Shown in pieces: positions 11,980 to 24,871 of a stretch of 64,000 nt of DNA. Every line of letters begins with the position of its first letter. The stretch's first letter is position 1. The DNA is taken from NCBI RefSeq assembly GCF_036711975.1, contig NC_091975.1:6388501-6452500 (forward strand), in the 5' to 3' direction. The notes below the pieces were generated by a model, which saw only the letters and a list, made by a program, of their open reading frames with translations, searched no databases and was not told where the DNA came from. The position numbers were made by a program, and so were the translations under genes. The DNA is from Onthophagus taurus (Eukaryota > Arthropoda > Insecta > Coleoptera > Scarabaeidae).

Positions 11980-14725
11980 ATGGCTGGAATAATAAAAGTG
12001 GCAATTCATTATAATTCAGAAAGTTTTTTTTATAATTTAAACAGTAAAATATCTCTAGCTGAAAATATTTGTGGTATTTGTGAAAGTCAAAACATTGTAA
12101 GTACAAAAAAATATTTTTTTTATGAAATAATATATTTATTTTTAGAGTGGAAGCGATTCTTGGGGATTAAAACGAAAAGAAATCACAGAAAAAAATAAAA
12201 ATAAACCCACAAAGAACATCGAAGAATATTATTACATAGAAGATTTTTCAACAGTTCAAAATGGGGATGAATTAAAATTGGTTACATCGATTCCGGTTAA
12301 GCTTAGTTTTATATTTAGGAATTATAACATTTCTTTCGCTGATTTAGCAAAAGAAAATAGCGATAAATTATTTCTAAAATATCTAGTCCAATATCAAAAT
12401 CAAACTTATCTGCTCAATTACATCCTTGAAGATGAAGTAATCAACAAAGAAAATTTAAAAGTATGTTATCAAACGATTTTACAAATTTTAAAATACGGTT
12501 TTCTTGACGAACTTCCCATGCCAATTGTGGAAAAAATGATAGATGAAGTAAAAAATTGTAAAGTTGACGAAATGATTCTAGACTATAAATTGAAAAGAGA
12601 AAGACCACATATTTTAGAATGTATCATGTCTATTTTGTGTCAATTAATGGTTATTAGGGAATGTTCAGTCCATATCAAAGAAGAAGTAAGTACACCGGAT
12701 GTTTTAAATGATTAAAATTGAATCATATTAATTTTTAAAGTCATTTGCGGTTTCTTTTTTTTAGATAGCTTTAATTCCAATAACACAATTGATATCAATG
12801 TGTCGTTTAAGATCAATGAAATTCCAATTAAAACCGTTAAAACTTTTAAATTCAATTGTAACGGTTGTTAAAGATGAGGGTAAATGGAAAATGTTAAAAG
12901 AAATGGATTCCGCCGAATTTAGAAATGTTTTGTTTGAACATTTAATTCAAGATTTAAAGAAATGTAATGATGCTATTGGTAAAGAAGTTTATGTTTATCA
13001 ATGTCACATTTTAAGGTAAATAAAAACACATTTTTGATCAAATTAATAATCTTTTTATTTAAGTCGATTAATGGATAAACTCGTAACATCAGCAGATCCA
13101 GAAATTTTAAAACAATTCGAATGCAATGAAAATTCCGAGAATCGTCTAAGTGATATCCTCGAGTTCCAAGAAGATAACCCATTGAATTATAAAGGAAAAT
13201 GGGGTTCAAATGATACAGTTATAAGTTCCTCTGAAGAGTATATTTTAAAATTTCCTCCCAAACGAATTAAAATAACACATTTCTTTTTAGTTCATACAGA
13301 TATAGTTTTTTAAGTGTTTCTTCGAGAGATAGCATATCAACCCTTAGATCATTTCCAAAGGTAGATGAAGGAGTGTGTAAATTAACTGAGGAATGTTTGG
13401 GTAATATAAGTTAAAATTAATTAATAATTAAATCATTATTTTTTCCAAAAACAGTTTATTATGCTGGAATGTACGAAATGAACTTCAACCAATCTAAATT
13501 AGAAGAATTAGCAAATCAATCAAAAATAACGATTTCGGCCGATAAAATAGTAAAAATGTTGGCGAGTATTTTACGAATTGGTTCAAAAATTGATAAAAAA
13601 CGTGAAGATTTTCAACCATTAGTTTTCAATACAAGTTTAAAACAAGGTTTTTTCTTGGAATTATTCTGCAGGACGATGTGGTTGTTATCAAAAACGCGAA
13701 GAGAAATGCAAGCTCACGTAGCCGATGATTTTGATAAGGTTTTAAATATTTTAGAGTTACAAGTGCGAAGAACTCTCGAATGGAAACCGTTAACGTTAGC
13801 AGAGCTATTAAAGCAAATGAAAACTTTAAGTTATAATGTTGTTTGTAACACGTTAGAGGTAAAATCAATTTTATTAACTTATTTTATTAATATTATTTAT
13901 TTTTGAGTTATAGAAAGAAGCTGAAATTAATTGGAAAAATAATTTAAATAAAAATCCTTGTGTACAACTTCTTAAAAAACATTTTAGTACTGATAATGAA
14001 GATTTAGTTCGACAACAAAGATTAAGCGTTTTAAAAGCTGGGCAAGATTTTCCTAAATTACCTGAAGTTAAAGTAAGCTTTTCTATATTTATCAATACTG
14101 ATATTAACACTTCATTTTATTATTTAGAAGAAACAACAATATTTTTCGGTAGAACTTTCTCAAAATTGTAAACAACTCCTTTATTATGATTGTAACAACA
14201 ATGTGCGCAAAGCTTTTCAGCCTATTGTTTACAACATTTCAGCAATTAGACATCTTATAATTGGAATAAGTTGCCCATACTACAAAGAAAATATGTATGT
14301 TAACCAACTTATAATAATTTACAATAACAAAATAATTAAATATTTTTTTTTAAGTGTTAAAAACTCAACTTGTTTATTTGCTTTGCAATTTGAAGGTGAT
14401 ACATACATTCATTTTTTGGCTAAAGATGAAAAGATGGCTCAATATTGGATGGATGGATTACATATTTTATTGGGTACCACAATTTTTATTACCTTCTTTT
14501 ATTTAGAAATTAATAAAATGTATTTTTGCAGGTAAAAATGATTTTTCTGATAGTTATAAAAAAGAACTCGAAGAACTCACCAATATGGATATTGCCCTAC
14601 AATTGTTGGAGCTACAAAATGTGGAAATTCCAGATCAACCTCCTCCACTTCCTTTAGTCCCACCAAGACCCCCTTTACCACCAAGACCTGTTACACAACT
14701 TAGTAACACCAAAAATAATTATTAA
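11980..14725 (+). CDS. Ced-12: ELMO family engulfment / cell-motility protein (Ced-12 orthologue)
   Basis: ELMO proteins pair with DOCK-family exchange factors to activate Rac at the membrane in phagocytosis and cell migration. The ten exons are 11980-12096, 12146-12685, 12765-13015, 13064-13237, 13291-13400, 13455-13858, 13914-14072, 14128-14294, 14355-14473 and 14532-14725. They join in frame to 744 residues, close to the roughly 720-730 usual for the family. In order: a ubiquitin-like Ras-binding start (IKVAIHYN, then DSWGL and NGDELKLVTSIP); helical armadillo/ELMO-domain segments; a PH domain from about residue 586 (QQYFSVELSQNCKQLLYYD to MAQYWMDGLHILLG); the post-PH helix ELTNMDIALQLLELQNVEIP; and a C-terminal PxxP tail (PPPLPLVPPRPPLPPRP) expected to bind a DOCK SH3 domain. 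Introns are 50-80 bp. Sequence is divergent but domain order is complete. AATAAA at 14784. Confidence 0.92.
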
Positions 14726-14783
14726 AAAATTATTTGTATTAAACCAAAGAACAAATTTAATTAAAAACTAATAATATAGCTTT

Positions 14784-14789
14784 AATAAA
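14784..14789 (+). terminator. AATAAA polyadenylation signal of the ELMO gene
   Basis: Canonical AATAAA (overlapping AATAAATAAA) 59 nt after the ELMO stop codon. Confidence 0.75.
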
Positions 14790-14879
14790 TAAATATTTAT
14801 CTTTAAATTTAAGAGTTGTTGTTATTGAGTTATCTAATTGGGTTTTGGAGTTCAAACTCTTCTTTCGTATCATGCTACA

Positions 14880-15415
14880 GAGACATCAAATATATCTCAA
14901 ATTAGCCAGGTAGCCCTTTTTTAATTCCATTACTCCATTTACTTGAGCTGCTTCTAAAATTAAGAGTTTTTTATAAAAACTTTTTAAAAGTGAGGTTATG
15001 CCACTAAAATATTTTATCCAAATTTAAACATTTTCAATAAGCCATAGAAACTCTTTCTTAATTCCATTATAACTCCATTCCATTACTCCCTTTACTTGAG
15101 CTGCTTCTAAAATTAAGAGTTATTTATGAAAACTTTTTAAAAGTGAGGTTATGCCACTAAAATATTTTATCCAAATTTAAACATTTTCAATAAGCCATAG
15201 AAACTCTTTCTTAATTCCATTATAACTGTATTCCATTACTCCCTTTACTCACTTTAGTTGAGCTGCTTCTAAAATTAAGAGTTATTTATGAAAACTTTTT
15301 AAAAGTGAGGTTATGTCACTAAAATATTTTATCCAAATTTAAACATTTCCAGTAATCCATAGAAACTCATTTTTAATTCCATTATAACTCTATTCCATTA
15401 AACACCCTAAATTAT
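14880..15415. repeat. Short tandem repeat, three units of about 153-162 bp
   Basis: GAGCTGCTTCTAAAATTAAG recurs at about 14945, 15098 and 15260. It is followed each time by a stretch ending TTCAATAAGCCATAGAAACTC (one unit has CCAGTAATCCATAGAAACTC). The copies are nearly identical. They sit in the spacer between the ELMO and F-box genes; the rest of that spacer (15415-15650) is plain AT-rich sequence. Confidence 0.9.
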
Positions 15416-15654
15416 TTCCAATTTTCAGATTTAATTTCCAATTTTACTTTCATAACCTATTTTAAATCAAATGTCCTAATTAAAATTAGGTACCTAATAT
15501 AGAAATAACACAAGTTTTTTTTATCAAATAAAATAAAATTTATTTAATTTAATGTGACTTTAAATCTCTTTATTATTTAATATATAATTTAATTTTTTTA
15601 TTATTTAATTTTAATTTTTATTAGTAAAATTAAACTTTAGGTATAATGATTTAA

Positions 15655-15662
15655 TGACGTCA
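15655..15662. promoter_or_regulatory. Palindromic CRE-type site TGACGTCA upstream of the F-box gene
   Basis: A perfect TGACGTCA palindrome lies about 210 bp upstream of the F-box start codon. bZIP factors of the CREB/ATF class bind this word. Function here is inference from the word alone, although an 8-bp GC-containing palindrome is unusual in this AT-rich stretch. Confidence 0.3.
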
Positions 15663-15874
15663 AATTAAACTGTCAAAAAATGAAAAAATGGAGAATTGTC
15701 AAATATCCTAATAGACAAACACAGTAAAACGTAAAATTGAATAAATTCGTTTTAAAACGGTTACAAGATTAAAATTTATTAGATATACGTTAATAACGAA
15801 GTTATTATAGGTACTGTACAATAATTAGTAAGATTCTTCCGTTTAAATGTTTAGTTTTTAACCTCAACACAGAA

Positions 15875-17265
15875 ATGAGTTCACCGAAGAAAAAAATTAA
15901 ATTGGATCATACAGAGACTGTTGAAGATCATTTTTCGGTTCTACCTGTAAGTTTTAAGATGTATAGAGTGCGTTAGATTTATTTTTTTGTTTACACAGCA
16001 TAACATCTTGGTGAATATCTTTAAATATTTGGATTTTAAATCAGTCTATTCGTGTTCAACGATCTGTGCAGCCCTAAATAAGGCTTCAAATGAAAATGTG
16101 TTATATGAAAAAGTGAAGTTTAAGGTTTGTTAATGATGAATTTCTTTGTGCTAATTTTTATTTGTTGTTTTTATGTTTAGTATAACATGGATAAGAACTT
16201 ACTAATGAATTATTTAACAAAGCTCAACAATCCTAAACACTTTGAAGTACAATATAGGTTTTGTTATAACGATTCCGATCTACAGGAAGAAGATGAAGAG
16301 TTGTTTAATGAATATGTTAAAGAGGTTCTGATTAAATTTAATGAGCATTTTGTTTCTATACATTTTGAAAATTGTAGGAATGAGAATATATTGGAATTAA
16401 TAGGAAATTGTACAAATCTAAAAGGTTTTTGTTATAAATTTTTTTTTAATAAGTAAATTAAATGGAGATCTTCTTTTTTATAGATGTAACATTCTTCCAA
16501 TGTAAAGGTTCCTTCCAATTTTTAACAAATCTAACCAATTTAAGCCATATAGAGTTGGTACAATGTTTTATTTCAAATCAAGCGGTTATTGACTGTTTAG
16601 AAAGAAATTCTAGTTTAAAAAAATTGTATTTATGTATGTTAAAAGCGTTTAATCACAACGATTTTGTAATAGTGAATCATATTTTTAGCTAGTAATTCTC
16701 ATGTAATGGCGTCAGAGGTTTGCGAAAGTCTGGCAAAATATAACATAAACCTTGAAAATCTTCACTTGGCAGAAAGAACCGCTGTGAGACCAAAAGGTTT
16801 TCGATCGTTGGGGAGATGTTTTAAATTAAAATCATTAGAGATGTCAGCTGGATTACATCATAGTGATCCAGAAGATGCACTTGAGCATATAGCAGCTGGT
16901 TGCCCACGTTTAGAAAAGTAAAAATAATGAATAATTTTAATTGTTATTTAAAATGATTTTTTTAGGTTAGTTTTATATGGTTGGAAAAAAATAACGGATG
17001 ATAAATTAATGCCCATCCTTCATTCTTGTACGCAAATTAAAGAATTGGATTTTAGGGATGTTAATATAACCATTAAAAGTTGTAAGGAAGCTGCATTATC
17101 ATTACCATTGTTGAAATATTTAGATGTGTTCAAGTGTAATAGAATAAAAAATAATGAAGTAAGATAAATTAAATAAATAAACAAAAAATTATTATTATTT
17201 TTTTGTAGGTTATAAAGTTACAACAAGATTTTAAAGATATTATTATAAATAGCAAAAAAACTTAA
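15875..17265 (+). CDS. F-box and leucine-rich-repeat (FBXL-type) protein
   Basis: Predicted substrate adaptor of an SCF ubiquitin ligase. The seven exons are 15875-15946, 15999-16124, 16181-16424, 16484-16633, 16689-16917, 16966-17158 and 17209-17265. They join in frame to 356 residues. The start MSSPKKKIKLDH is basic and could serve as a nuclear signal. The F-box follows at about residues 20-60 (FSVLPHNILVNIFKYLDFKS, with VYSCSTICAALN). The rest shows LRR-like spacing of Leu/Cys/Asn: LTNLTNLSHIELVQCFIS, SLKKLYLC, NLENLHLAE, CPRLEKLVLYGWKKITDDKL, CTQIKELDFRDVNIT and LLKYLDVFKCNRI. This matches the cysteine-containing LRR subtype of FBXL proteins. The third intron has a weak GTTTTT donor but gives a well-phased LKDVTFFQC junction. 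AATAAA at 17406. The substrate and the exact orthologue are not recognised. Confidence 0.85.
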
Positions 17266-17405
17266 TACTTTATTTAAATTTTTATTTATATCAAGATCAA
17301 GGTTAGAGTGAATGGAAGAAGAAAATGTTGTCGATAATGTGTTCTATTTTTTATTAATTTAATATTTAGCTTCTATTTAATTTTATGTATAGGTACATAT
17401 TTTGA

Positions 17406-17411
17406 AATAAA
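17406..17411 (+). terminator. AATAAA polyadenylation signal of the F-box gene
   Basis: Canonical AATAAA about 140 nt after the F-box stop codon and 190 nt before the next candidate start codon. Confidence 0.65.
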
Positions 17412-17601
17412 AATGATTTTATAAGTTTTATATTAAATTATTTTATAAAATTAGATCCACACGTCAATTCCCCAACAATTAGCATTTAATTATAGACCTT
17501 GATTCGATTCTACACCTGTAATTTCCTGCATGTAATCCGATTTTTAATGTTAGTATTGTACAACCAGACGACACCACACATCTTGACCTTTTTTTATAAC
17601 A

Positions 17602-17734
17602 ATGACAACAAAAAAACCGATTTTATTCTCATATTTTTTATTTTTATTAGTTTTTCATGGATCATTAAACCAAGAAATTAACGACAGTTCCTTTTTTAAT
17701 GATACAATTAACAACATTACTGATGAATCTTTAA
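17602..17734 (+). CDS. Candidate alternative first exon of the JHBP-like gene (signal peptide version 1)
   Basis: An ATG at 17602 opens a frame with a typical secretory leader (KKPILFSYFLFLLVFHGSLN), followed by a short Asn/Ser/Asp-rich segment. It ends at a consensus GTAAGT donor in phase 1. That is the same phase as the other candidate first exon (18204-18324) and fits the common acceptor at 23455, so the joined frame stays open. No TATA box is clear upstream. It could instead belong to a lost tandem duplicate of the gene. Confidence 0.5.
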
Positions 17735-18050
17735 GTAAGTAAAGTTTTCTTAGTCCTCAATTTATTGACGATGTAGGTAAGTGAAATCGTGCCTAGATAT
17801 AGAGGTTCTTGTCGTAATGCGGTTGACTCTAAAAAGTAAGGTGTGCATACCGTAAGTGAAAACGAAATTGTTTGTTGCTTCAGCGAAGAGAGTAAAAGTA
17901 ATCAGTTATCCAAAAGACGCAACGTTTAAAACACATATTTGAAATGCAAGAAAAATGTTACCAACCAGAATCATAACCAGCCGCAATCTTTTGCATTTTC
18001 TACTTTTACCGATCGGACGTCAACCTTGGATTTTCTATCTGAAAATCTCT

Positions 18051-18057
18051 TATAAAA
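18051..18057 (+). promoter_or_regulatory. TATA box for the second JHBP-like first exon
   Basis: TATAAAA at 18051-18057, about 150 bp upstream of the ATG at 18204. A start site near 18080 would leave a 5' UTR of roughly 120 nt. It lies between the two candidate first exons, so each could have its own promoter. Confidence 0.45.
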
Positions 18058-18203
18058 GTAGAGTGTGCATTTCATGCCGTTAATTCCTTTGGTGTTTATA
18101 TTTTGTATTCAAAGTGAATAGTTGCGTGGTAAAATGTAGATTAATTTTGTGTTTTTAAATTAAGTTTTTTTTTCATTCGTTTGGTTATTTTCGATTCGAA
18201 ACG

Positions 18204-21200
18204 ATGAAAGTGATAATCATGGCTTTTTTGTTCATGACGGTTCTGTGCGATGAAAAACCTGGTTTATTCGGATCAGCACCGCTTTTAATGAATCTTATAA
18301 GAAGGGTTACTTCATCAACTATAGGTAAAAAAAGTATAATATATATAATAAAATTATAATTATAACTTCCGTTTCCGTGGAAATCTTATAAGTAAAATTA
18401 ATGACTTTACATTTTAATAACTTAAACTTTTCAATTTTCCAATGATAACTTTTGAAAGCCATTCATGTATTTGTGATTAAAATTTTTCTCCTTTAACTGA
18501 AATTATTTTGTTAATCAAATTACAATTCTGCAGAAGCTCTTTAATGTAACCGAGATTGTACCTCTTCATAAAAGTATGTAACCATCCTTTCCTACTTAAA
18601 TAATCGTACCATCGCATTCTTTAGCTTTCCCTCTCATCACAACCTTAAAATTGTAATTTTTCAATGTTATCTTTGAGAATTTTTTTCTCCTAAACTAATT
18701 GAGATATCAAAAAATGGCTTGAAGCATTAAAATCGCTATTCAATTCTTAATAATGACACAAAATTTCGATTCTAAGCATAAAATAGATATTAATTTTTGA
18801 ACATAACCCTAAAAAAACGGATTTTTTAAAGATGAATTTTTAACGTTATCTTTAAGAATTTTTTTCTCTTAAACTAATTGAGATATCAAAAAATGGTTTA
18901 AAGCATTAAAATCGTCATTCAATTCTAAATTAAACCACAAAGTTTCGTTTCTTCGATTCTAAATATAAAGGAGATAATAATTTTTGAACTCAACCCCAAC
19001 AAAACGGATTTTTTTAAATTGTAGTTTTTCAATGTTATCTTTAAGAATATTTTTCTCCTAAACTAATTGAGATATCAAAAAATGGCTTGAAGCATTAAAA
19101 TCGCTATTCAATTCTTAATAATGACACAAAATTTCGATTCTTCGATTCTAAGCATAAAATAGATATTAATTTTTGAACATAACCCTAAAAAACGGATTTT
19201 TTTAAAGATGAATTTTTAACGTTATCTTTAAGAATTTTTTTCTCTTAAACTAATTGAGATATCAAAAAATGGTTTAAAACATTAAAATCGTCATTCAATT
19301 CAAAATTAAACCACAAAGTTTCGTTTCTTCGATTCTAAATATAAAGGAGATATTAATTTTTAAACTCAACCCCAACAAAACGGATTTTTTTAAATTGTAA
19401 TTTTTCAATGTTATCTTTAAGAATATTTTTCTCCTAAACTAATTGAGATATCAAAAAATGGTTTAAAGCATTAAAATCGTTATTCAATTCTTAATAATGA
19501 CACAAAATTTCGATTCTTCGATTCTAAGCATAAAATAGATATTAATTTTTGAACATAACCCTAAAAAACGGATTTTTTAAAGATGAATTTTTAACGTTAT
19601 CTTTGAGAATTATTTTCTCTTAAACTAATTGAGATATCAAAAAATGGTTAAAAGCATTAAAATCGTCATTCAATTCTAAATTAAACCACAAAATTTTGTT
19701 TCTCCGATTCTAAATATAAAGGAGATATTAATTTTTAAACTCAACCCCAACAAAACGGATTTTTTTAAATCTAGTTTTCAATGTTATCTTTAAGAATATT
19801 TTTCTCCTAAACTAATTGAGATATTAAAAAATGGCTTGAAGTATTAAAATCGCTATTCAATTCTTAATAATGACACAAAATTTCGATTTTTCGATTCTAG
19901 ACATAAAATAGATATTAATTTTTGAACATATCCCTAAAAAACGGTTTTTTTAAAGATGAATTTTTAACGTTATCTTTAGGAATTTTTTTCTCTTAAACTA
20001 ATTGAGATATCAAAAAATGGTTTAAAGCATTAAAATCGTCATTCAATTCTAAATTAAACCACATAGTTTCGTTTCTTCGATTCTAAATATAAAGGAGATA
20101 TTAATTTTTGAACTCAACCCCAACAAAACGGATTTTTTTAAATTGTAGTTTTTCAATGTTATCTTTAAGAATATTTTTCTCCTAAACTAATTGAGATATC
20201 AAAAAATGGCTTGAAGCATTAAAATCGTTATTCAATTCTTAATAATGACACAAAATTTCGATTTTTCGATTCTAAGCATAAAATAGATATTAATTTTTGA
20301 ACATAACCCTAAAAAACGGATTTTTTAAAAATGAATTTTTAACGTTATTTTTAAGAATTTTTTTCTCTTAAACTAATTGAGATATCAAAAAATGGTTTAA
20401 AGCATTAAAATCGTCATTCAATTCTAAATTAAACCACAAAATTTCGTTTCTTCGATTCTAAATATAAAGGAGATATTAATTTTTGAACTCAACCCCAACA
20501 AAACGGATTTTTTTAAATTGTAGTTTTTCAATGTTATCTTTAAGAATATTTTTCTCCTAAACTAATTGAGATATCAAAAAATGGCTTGAAGCATTAAAAT
20601 CGCTATTCAATTCTTAATAATTACACAAAATTTCGATTCTTCGATTCTAAGCATAAAATAGATATTAATTTTTGAACATAACCCTAAAAAGCGGATTTTT
20701 TAAAGATGAATTTTAAACGTTATCTTTAAGAATTTTTTTTCTCTTAAACTAATTGAGATATCAAAAAATGGTTTAAAGCATTAAAATCGTCATTCAATTC
20801 TAAATTAAACCACAAAGTTTCGTTTCTTCGATTCTAAATATAAAGGAGATATTAATTTTTGAACTCAACCCCAACAAAATTGATTTTTTTAAATTGTAGT
20901 TTTTCAATTTTATCTTTAAGAATATTTTTCTCCTAAACTAATTGAGATATCAAAAAATGGCTTGAAGTATTAAAATCGCTATTCAATTCTTAATAATGAC
21001 ACAAAATTTCGATTTTTCGATTCTAGACATAAAATAGATATTAATTTTTGAACATATCCCTAAAAAACGGTTTTTTTAAAGATGAATTTTTAACGTTATC
21101 TTTAGGAATTTTTTTCTCTTAAACTAATTGAGATATCAAAAAATGGTTTAAAGCATTAAAATCGTCATTCAATTCAAAATAAAACCACAAAATTTCGTTT

Positions 21201-24200
21201 CTCCGATTCTAAATATAAAGTGGATATTAATTTTTGAACTCAACCCCAACAAAACGGATTTTTTTTAAATCTAGTGTTTCAATGTTATCTTTAATAATAT
21301 TTTTCTCCTAAAGTAATTGAGATATCAAAAAATGGCTTGAAGCATTAAAATCGCCATTCAATTCTTAATAATGACACAAAATTTCGATTCTTCGATTCTA
21401 GGCATAAAATAGATATTAATTTTTGAACATAACCCTAAAAAACGGATTTTTTAAAGATGAATTTTTAACGTTATCTTTAAGAATTTTTTTCTCTTAAACT
21501 AATTGAGATATCAAAAAATGGTTTAAAGCATTAAAATCGTCATTCAATTCAAAATAAAACCACAAAATTTCGTTTCTCCGATTCTAAATATAAAGTGGAT
21601 ATTAATTTTTGAACTCAACCCCAACAAAACGGATTTTTTTTAAATCTAGTGTTTCAATGTTATCTTTAATAATATTTTTCTCCTAAAGTAATTGAGATAT
21701 CAAAAAATGGCTTGAAGCATTAAAATCGTTATTCAATTCTTAATAATGACACGAAATTTCGATTCTAGGCATAAAATAGATATTAATTTTTGAACATAAC
21801 CCTAAAAAACGGATTTTTTAAAGATGAATTTTTAACGTTATCTTTAAGAATTTTTTCTCTTAAACTAATTGAGATATCCAAAAAATGGTTTAAAGCATTA
21901 AAATCGTCATTCAATTCTAAATTAAACCACAAAGTTTCGTTTCTTCGATTCTAAATATAAAGGAGATATTAATTTTTGAACTCAATCCCAACAAAACGGA
22001 TTTTTTAAAATTGTAGTTTTTCAATGTTATCTTTAAGAATATTTTTCTCCTAAACTAATTGAGATATCAAAAAATGGCTTGAAGCATTAAAATCGCTATT
22101 CAATTCTTAATAATTACACAAAATTTCGATTCTTCGATTCTAAGCATAAAATAGATATTAATTTTTGAACATAACCCTAAAAAGCGGATTTTTTAAAGAT
22201 GAATTTTAAACGTTATCTTTAAGAATTTTTTTTCTCTTAAACTAATTGAGATATCAAAAAATGGTTTAAAGCATTAAAATCGTCATTCAATTCTAAATTA
22301 AACCACAAAGTTTCGTTTCTTCGATTCTAAATATAAAGGAGATAATAATTTTTGAACTCAACCCCAACAAAACGGATTTTTTTAAATTGTAGTTTTTCAA
22401 TGTTATCTTTAAGAATATTTTTCTCCTAAACTAATTGAGATATCAAAAAATGGCTTGAAGCATTAAAATCGCTATTCAATTCTTAATAATTACACAAAAT
22501 TTCGATTCTTCGATTCTAAGCATAAAATAGATATTAATTTTTGAACATAACCCTAAAAAGCGGATTTTTTAAAGATGAATTTTAAACGTTATCTTTAAGA
22601 ATTTTTTTTCTCTTAAACTAATTGAGATATCAAAAAATGGTTTAAAGCATTAAAATCGTCATTCAATTCTAAATTAAACCACAAAGTTTCGTTTCTTCGA
22701 TTCTAAATATAAAGGAGATATTAATTTTTGAACTCAACCCCAACAAAACGGATTTTTTTAAATTGTAGTTTTTCAATGTTATCTTTAAGAATATTTTCTC
22801 CTAAACTAATTGAGATATCAAAAAATGGTTTAAAGCATTAAAATCGTCATTCAATTCTTAATAATGATACAAAATTTCGATTCTTCGATTCTAAGCATAA
22901 AATAGATATTAATTTTTGAATATAACCCTAAAAAACGGATTTTTTAAAGATGAATTTTTAACGTTATCTTTAAGAATTTTTTTCTCTTAAACTAATTGAG
23001 ATATCAAAAAATGGTTTAAAGCATTAAAATCGTCATTCAATTCTAAATTAAACCACAAAGTTTCGTTTCTTCGATTCTAAATATAAAGGAGATAATAATT
23101 TTTGAACTCAACCCCAACAAAACGGATTTTTTTAAATTGTAGTTTTTCAATGTTATCTTTAAGAATATTTTTCTCCTAAACTAATCGAGATATCAAAAAA
23201 TGGTTTAAAGCATTAAAATCGTCATTCAATTCTAAATTAAACCACAAAGTTTCGTTTCTTCGATTCTAAATATAAAGGAGATATTAATTTTTGAACTCAA
23301 CCCCAACAAAACGGATTTTTTTTAAATTTAGTTTTTCAATGTTATCTTTAAGAATATTTTTCTCCTAAACTAATTGAGCTATCAAAAAATGGCTTGAAGC
23401 ATTAAAATCGCTATTCAATTCTTAATAATAAATCGTAACAAAACTTTTTCTTAGGTGTTGTTCGTACAGGTTTAAACGTATTCGATACAACATTAACAAC
23501 AGTCGTAAATGGCGCAATGACCGTCACAGACAGGATACGAAAATTACTAGAAGAATTCCGGAAATACATGGTTACCGGTATTCCGGAGTTGGGGTTACCA
23601 ATTCTTGATCCGCTCACCATTCGCAAGATTGACATTAACATCACGCATAAAGAATTGTCGTAAGTGTTATACGTTAAGTCGTGCTTTGAATGTACAATTA
23701 AAGCCAGCTTTTTTCTGATTATTTCAAAATGTAAACGGGAGGAATTAAGAATGATTTTCATTCAATAGAAATCAAGGATTGTGTAACAATATCGATTGAA
23801 TCATAATATCGAATCAGGTAAATTTAGGTCGAGATTCGGTAAAAATATTGTGTTTTTGCACGTGAAAGGAACTTTTTTTGCGAAATCGTTGAGTTGGAAA
23901 GGATTATTTAATACGTGTTTTAACTCCTTGGTAAACAAGTCTGGAATAACATATAAATTATGTTTAATTATAGGATGACTCGGTTTAAAAAAAAATAAAC
24001 GTGCGTTACTTAAAAAGTTTTTAATGATAAATTGAGTCCAGGAAAAACCACAAACAGAATATGTTACTATTTAATGTTTAGTTTGCAGGGTTACGTAGAA
24101 GATGTTAGAGTTCGTCATCTTTCAAAGTTCCGCTTGGACGACCTCAATTATGATATGCCAACAAAAAAATTGGTTCTCAACCTCACTTTTCCCAACTTAG

Positions 24201-24742
24201 ATATTGATGGGTTTTATGATATCACAATAAATGTGGGGCAATCTTTTACGATTTTTGGAAAAGGTCCTTTTTGGTATCAAACATTCAAAAAATAATGTTA
24301 TGCTTTTAACATTTTTTTTTCTAGGATTAAACTTTATCAATTATCGATAGAAACTTTATCGGATATAAGAGTGGACCCAATGTCTTATCCACCATTTTAT
24401 GTTGCTTCGATGTATCTTCATCCGAAATTAAAAAAAATAAAGGTAATTTAAAAATTAATGTTAGATTGTTTTGATTATTAAAATATTTTTTAGAATCATT
24501 TTTATGGTTTAATGGATAAACAAGATCTCGAAGATACTTTTAATAAAGCAATCACGAGAATGGCGCCAACAGCTTTGGATACTTTATGGCCGGAAATAGA
24601 ACCGAAAGTTTCTAATATTTTGACGTCCGTTATCAATCGAAAATTACAAGATTTTCGCGTCAGTAGAGTTTTTGGGCGACTATTTGATATGTTTAAGTTG
24701 AACTTTAATCAAGGACGAATTGAAGTTTCAAATATACATTAA
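18204..24742 (+). CDS. Haemolymph juvenile-hormone-binding / takeout-like secreted protein
   Basis: Members of this insect family are secreted alpha/beta-wrap proteins that carry juvenile hormone or other hydrophobic ligands. The exons are 18204-18324 (or the alternative 17602-17734), 23455-23659, 24082-24273, 24325-24442 and 24494-24742. They give 294 residues (298 with the alternative first exon). Signs of the family are a signal peptide (KVIIMAFLFMTVLC), GIPELGLPILDPLTI, the strand pair YVEDVRVRHLSKFRLDDL, LVLNLTFPNLDIDGFYDI, GKGPFWIKLYQLSIETLSDI and the long C-terminal helix ending in LTSVINRKLQDFR. For exon 3 I chose the acceptor at 24081 because the stronger-looking TTTGCAG at 24088 would break the frame. 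The donor at 24273 was chosen because it restores the GPFWIKL strand. The first intron is 5.1 kb and almost entirely satellite. Confidence 0.82.
18480..23430. repeat. Intronic satellite array, 185-bp monomers in about 371-bp dimers, 26 monomers
   Basis: The core CTAATTGAGATATCAAAAAA recurs about every 185 bp, 26 times, from about 18695 to about 23370. Two monomer types alternate. Type A has GGCTTGAAGCATTAAAATCG, TTCTTAATAATGACAC and GAACATAACCCTAAAAA. Type B has GGTTTAAAGCATTAAAATCG, TTCTAAATTAAACCAC and GAACTCAACCCCAACAAAAC. The pair forms a higher-order unit of about 371 bp. The order breaks near the right end, where two B-like units are adjacent. The array fills almost the whole first intron of the JHBP-like gene and stops about 20 bp before the acceptor region of exon 2. 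Confidence 0.97.
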
Positions 24743-24802
24743 AAAATGGTACAAAGTTAGAATGTAAAAAAAGAAACATGGTTGTGGTTACCATAAAAAA
24801 GC

Positions 24803-24808
24803 TTTATT
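24803..24808 (-). terminator. AATAAA polyadenylation signal of ERdj5
   Basis: TTTATT on the plus strand reads AATAAA on the minus strand, about 65 nt after the ERdj5 stop codon. The JHBP-like stop codon (24742) is only 129 bp from the ERdj5 stop (24872), so the two convergent genes must have very short or overlapping 3' UTRs. I found no canonical AATAAA for the JHBP-like gene. Confidence 0.6.
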
Positions 24809-24871
24809 TTTTGTTTAAGTTGATAAATGTATTACGTAGTTGTACATATTGTTGTAAAAAATATAGAACGA

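Noticed and set aside
12973..14110. Minus-strand frames of 78-80 codons
   Set aside because: Antisense shadows of ELMO exons, which have family-level similarity on the plus strand.
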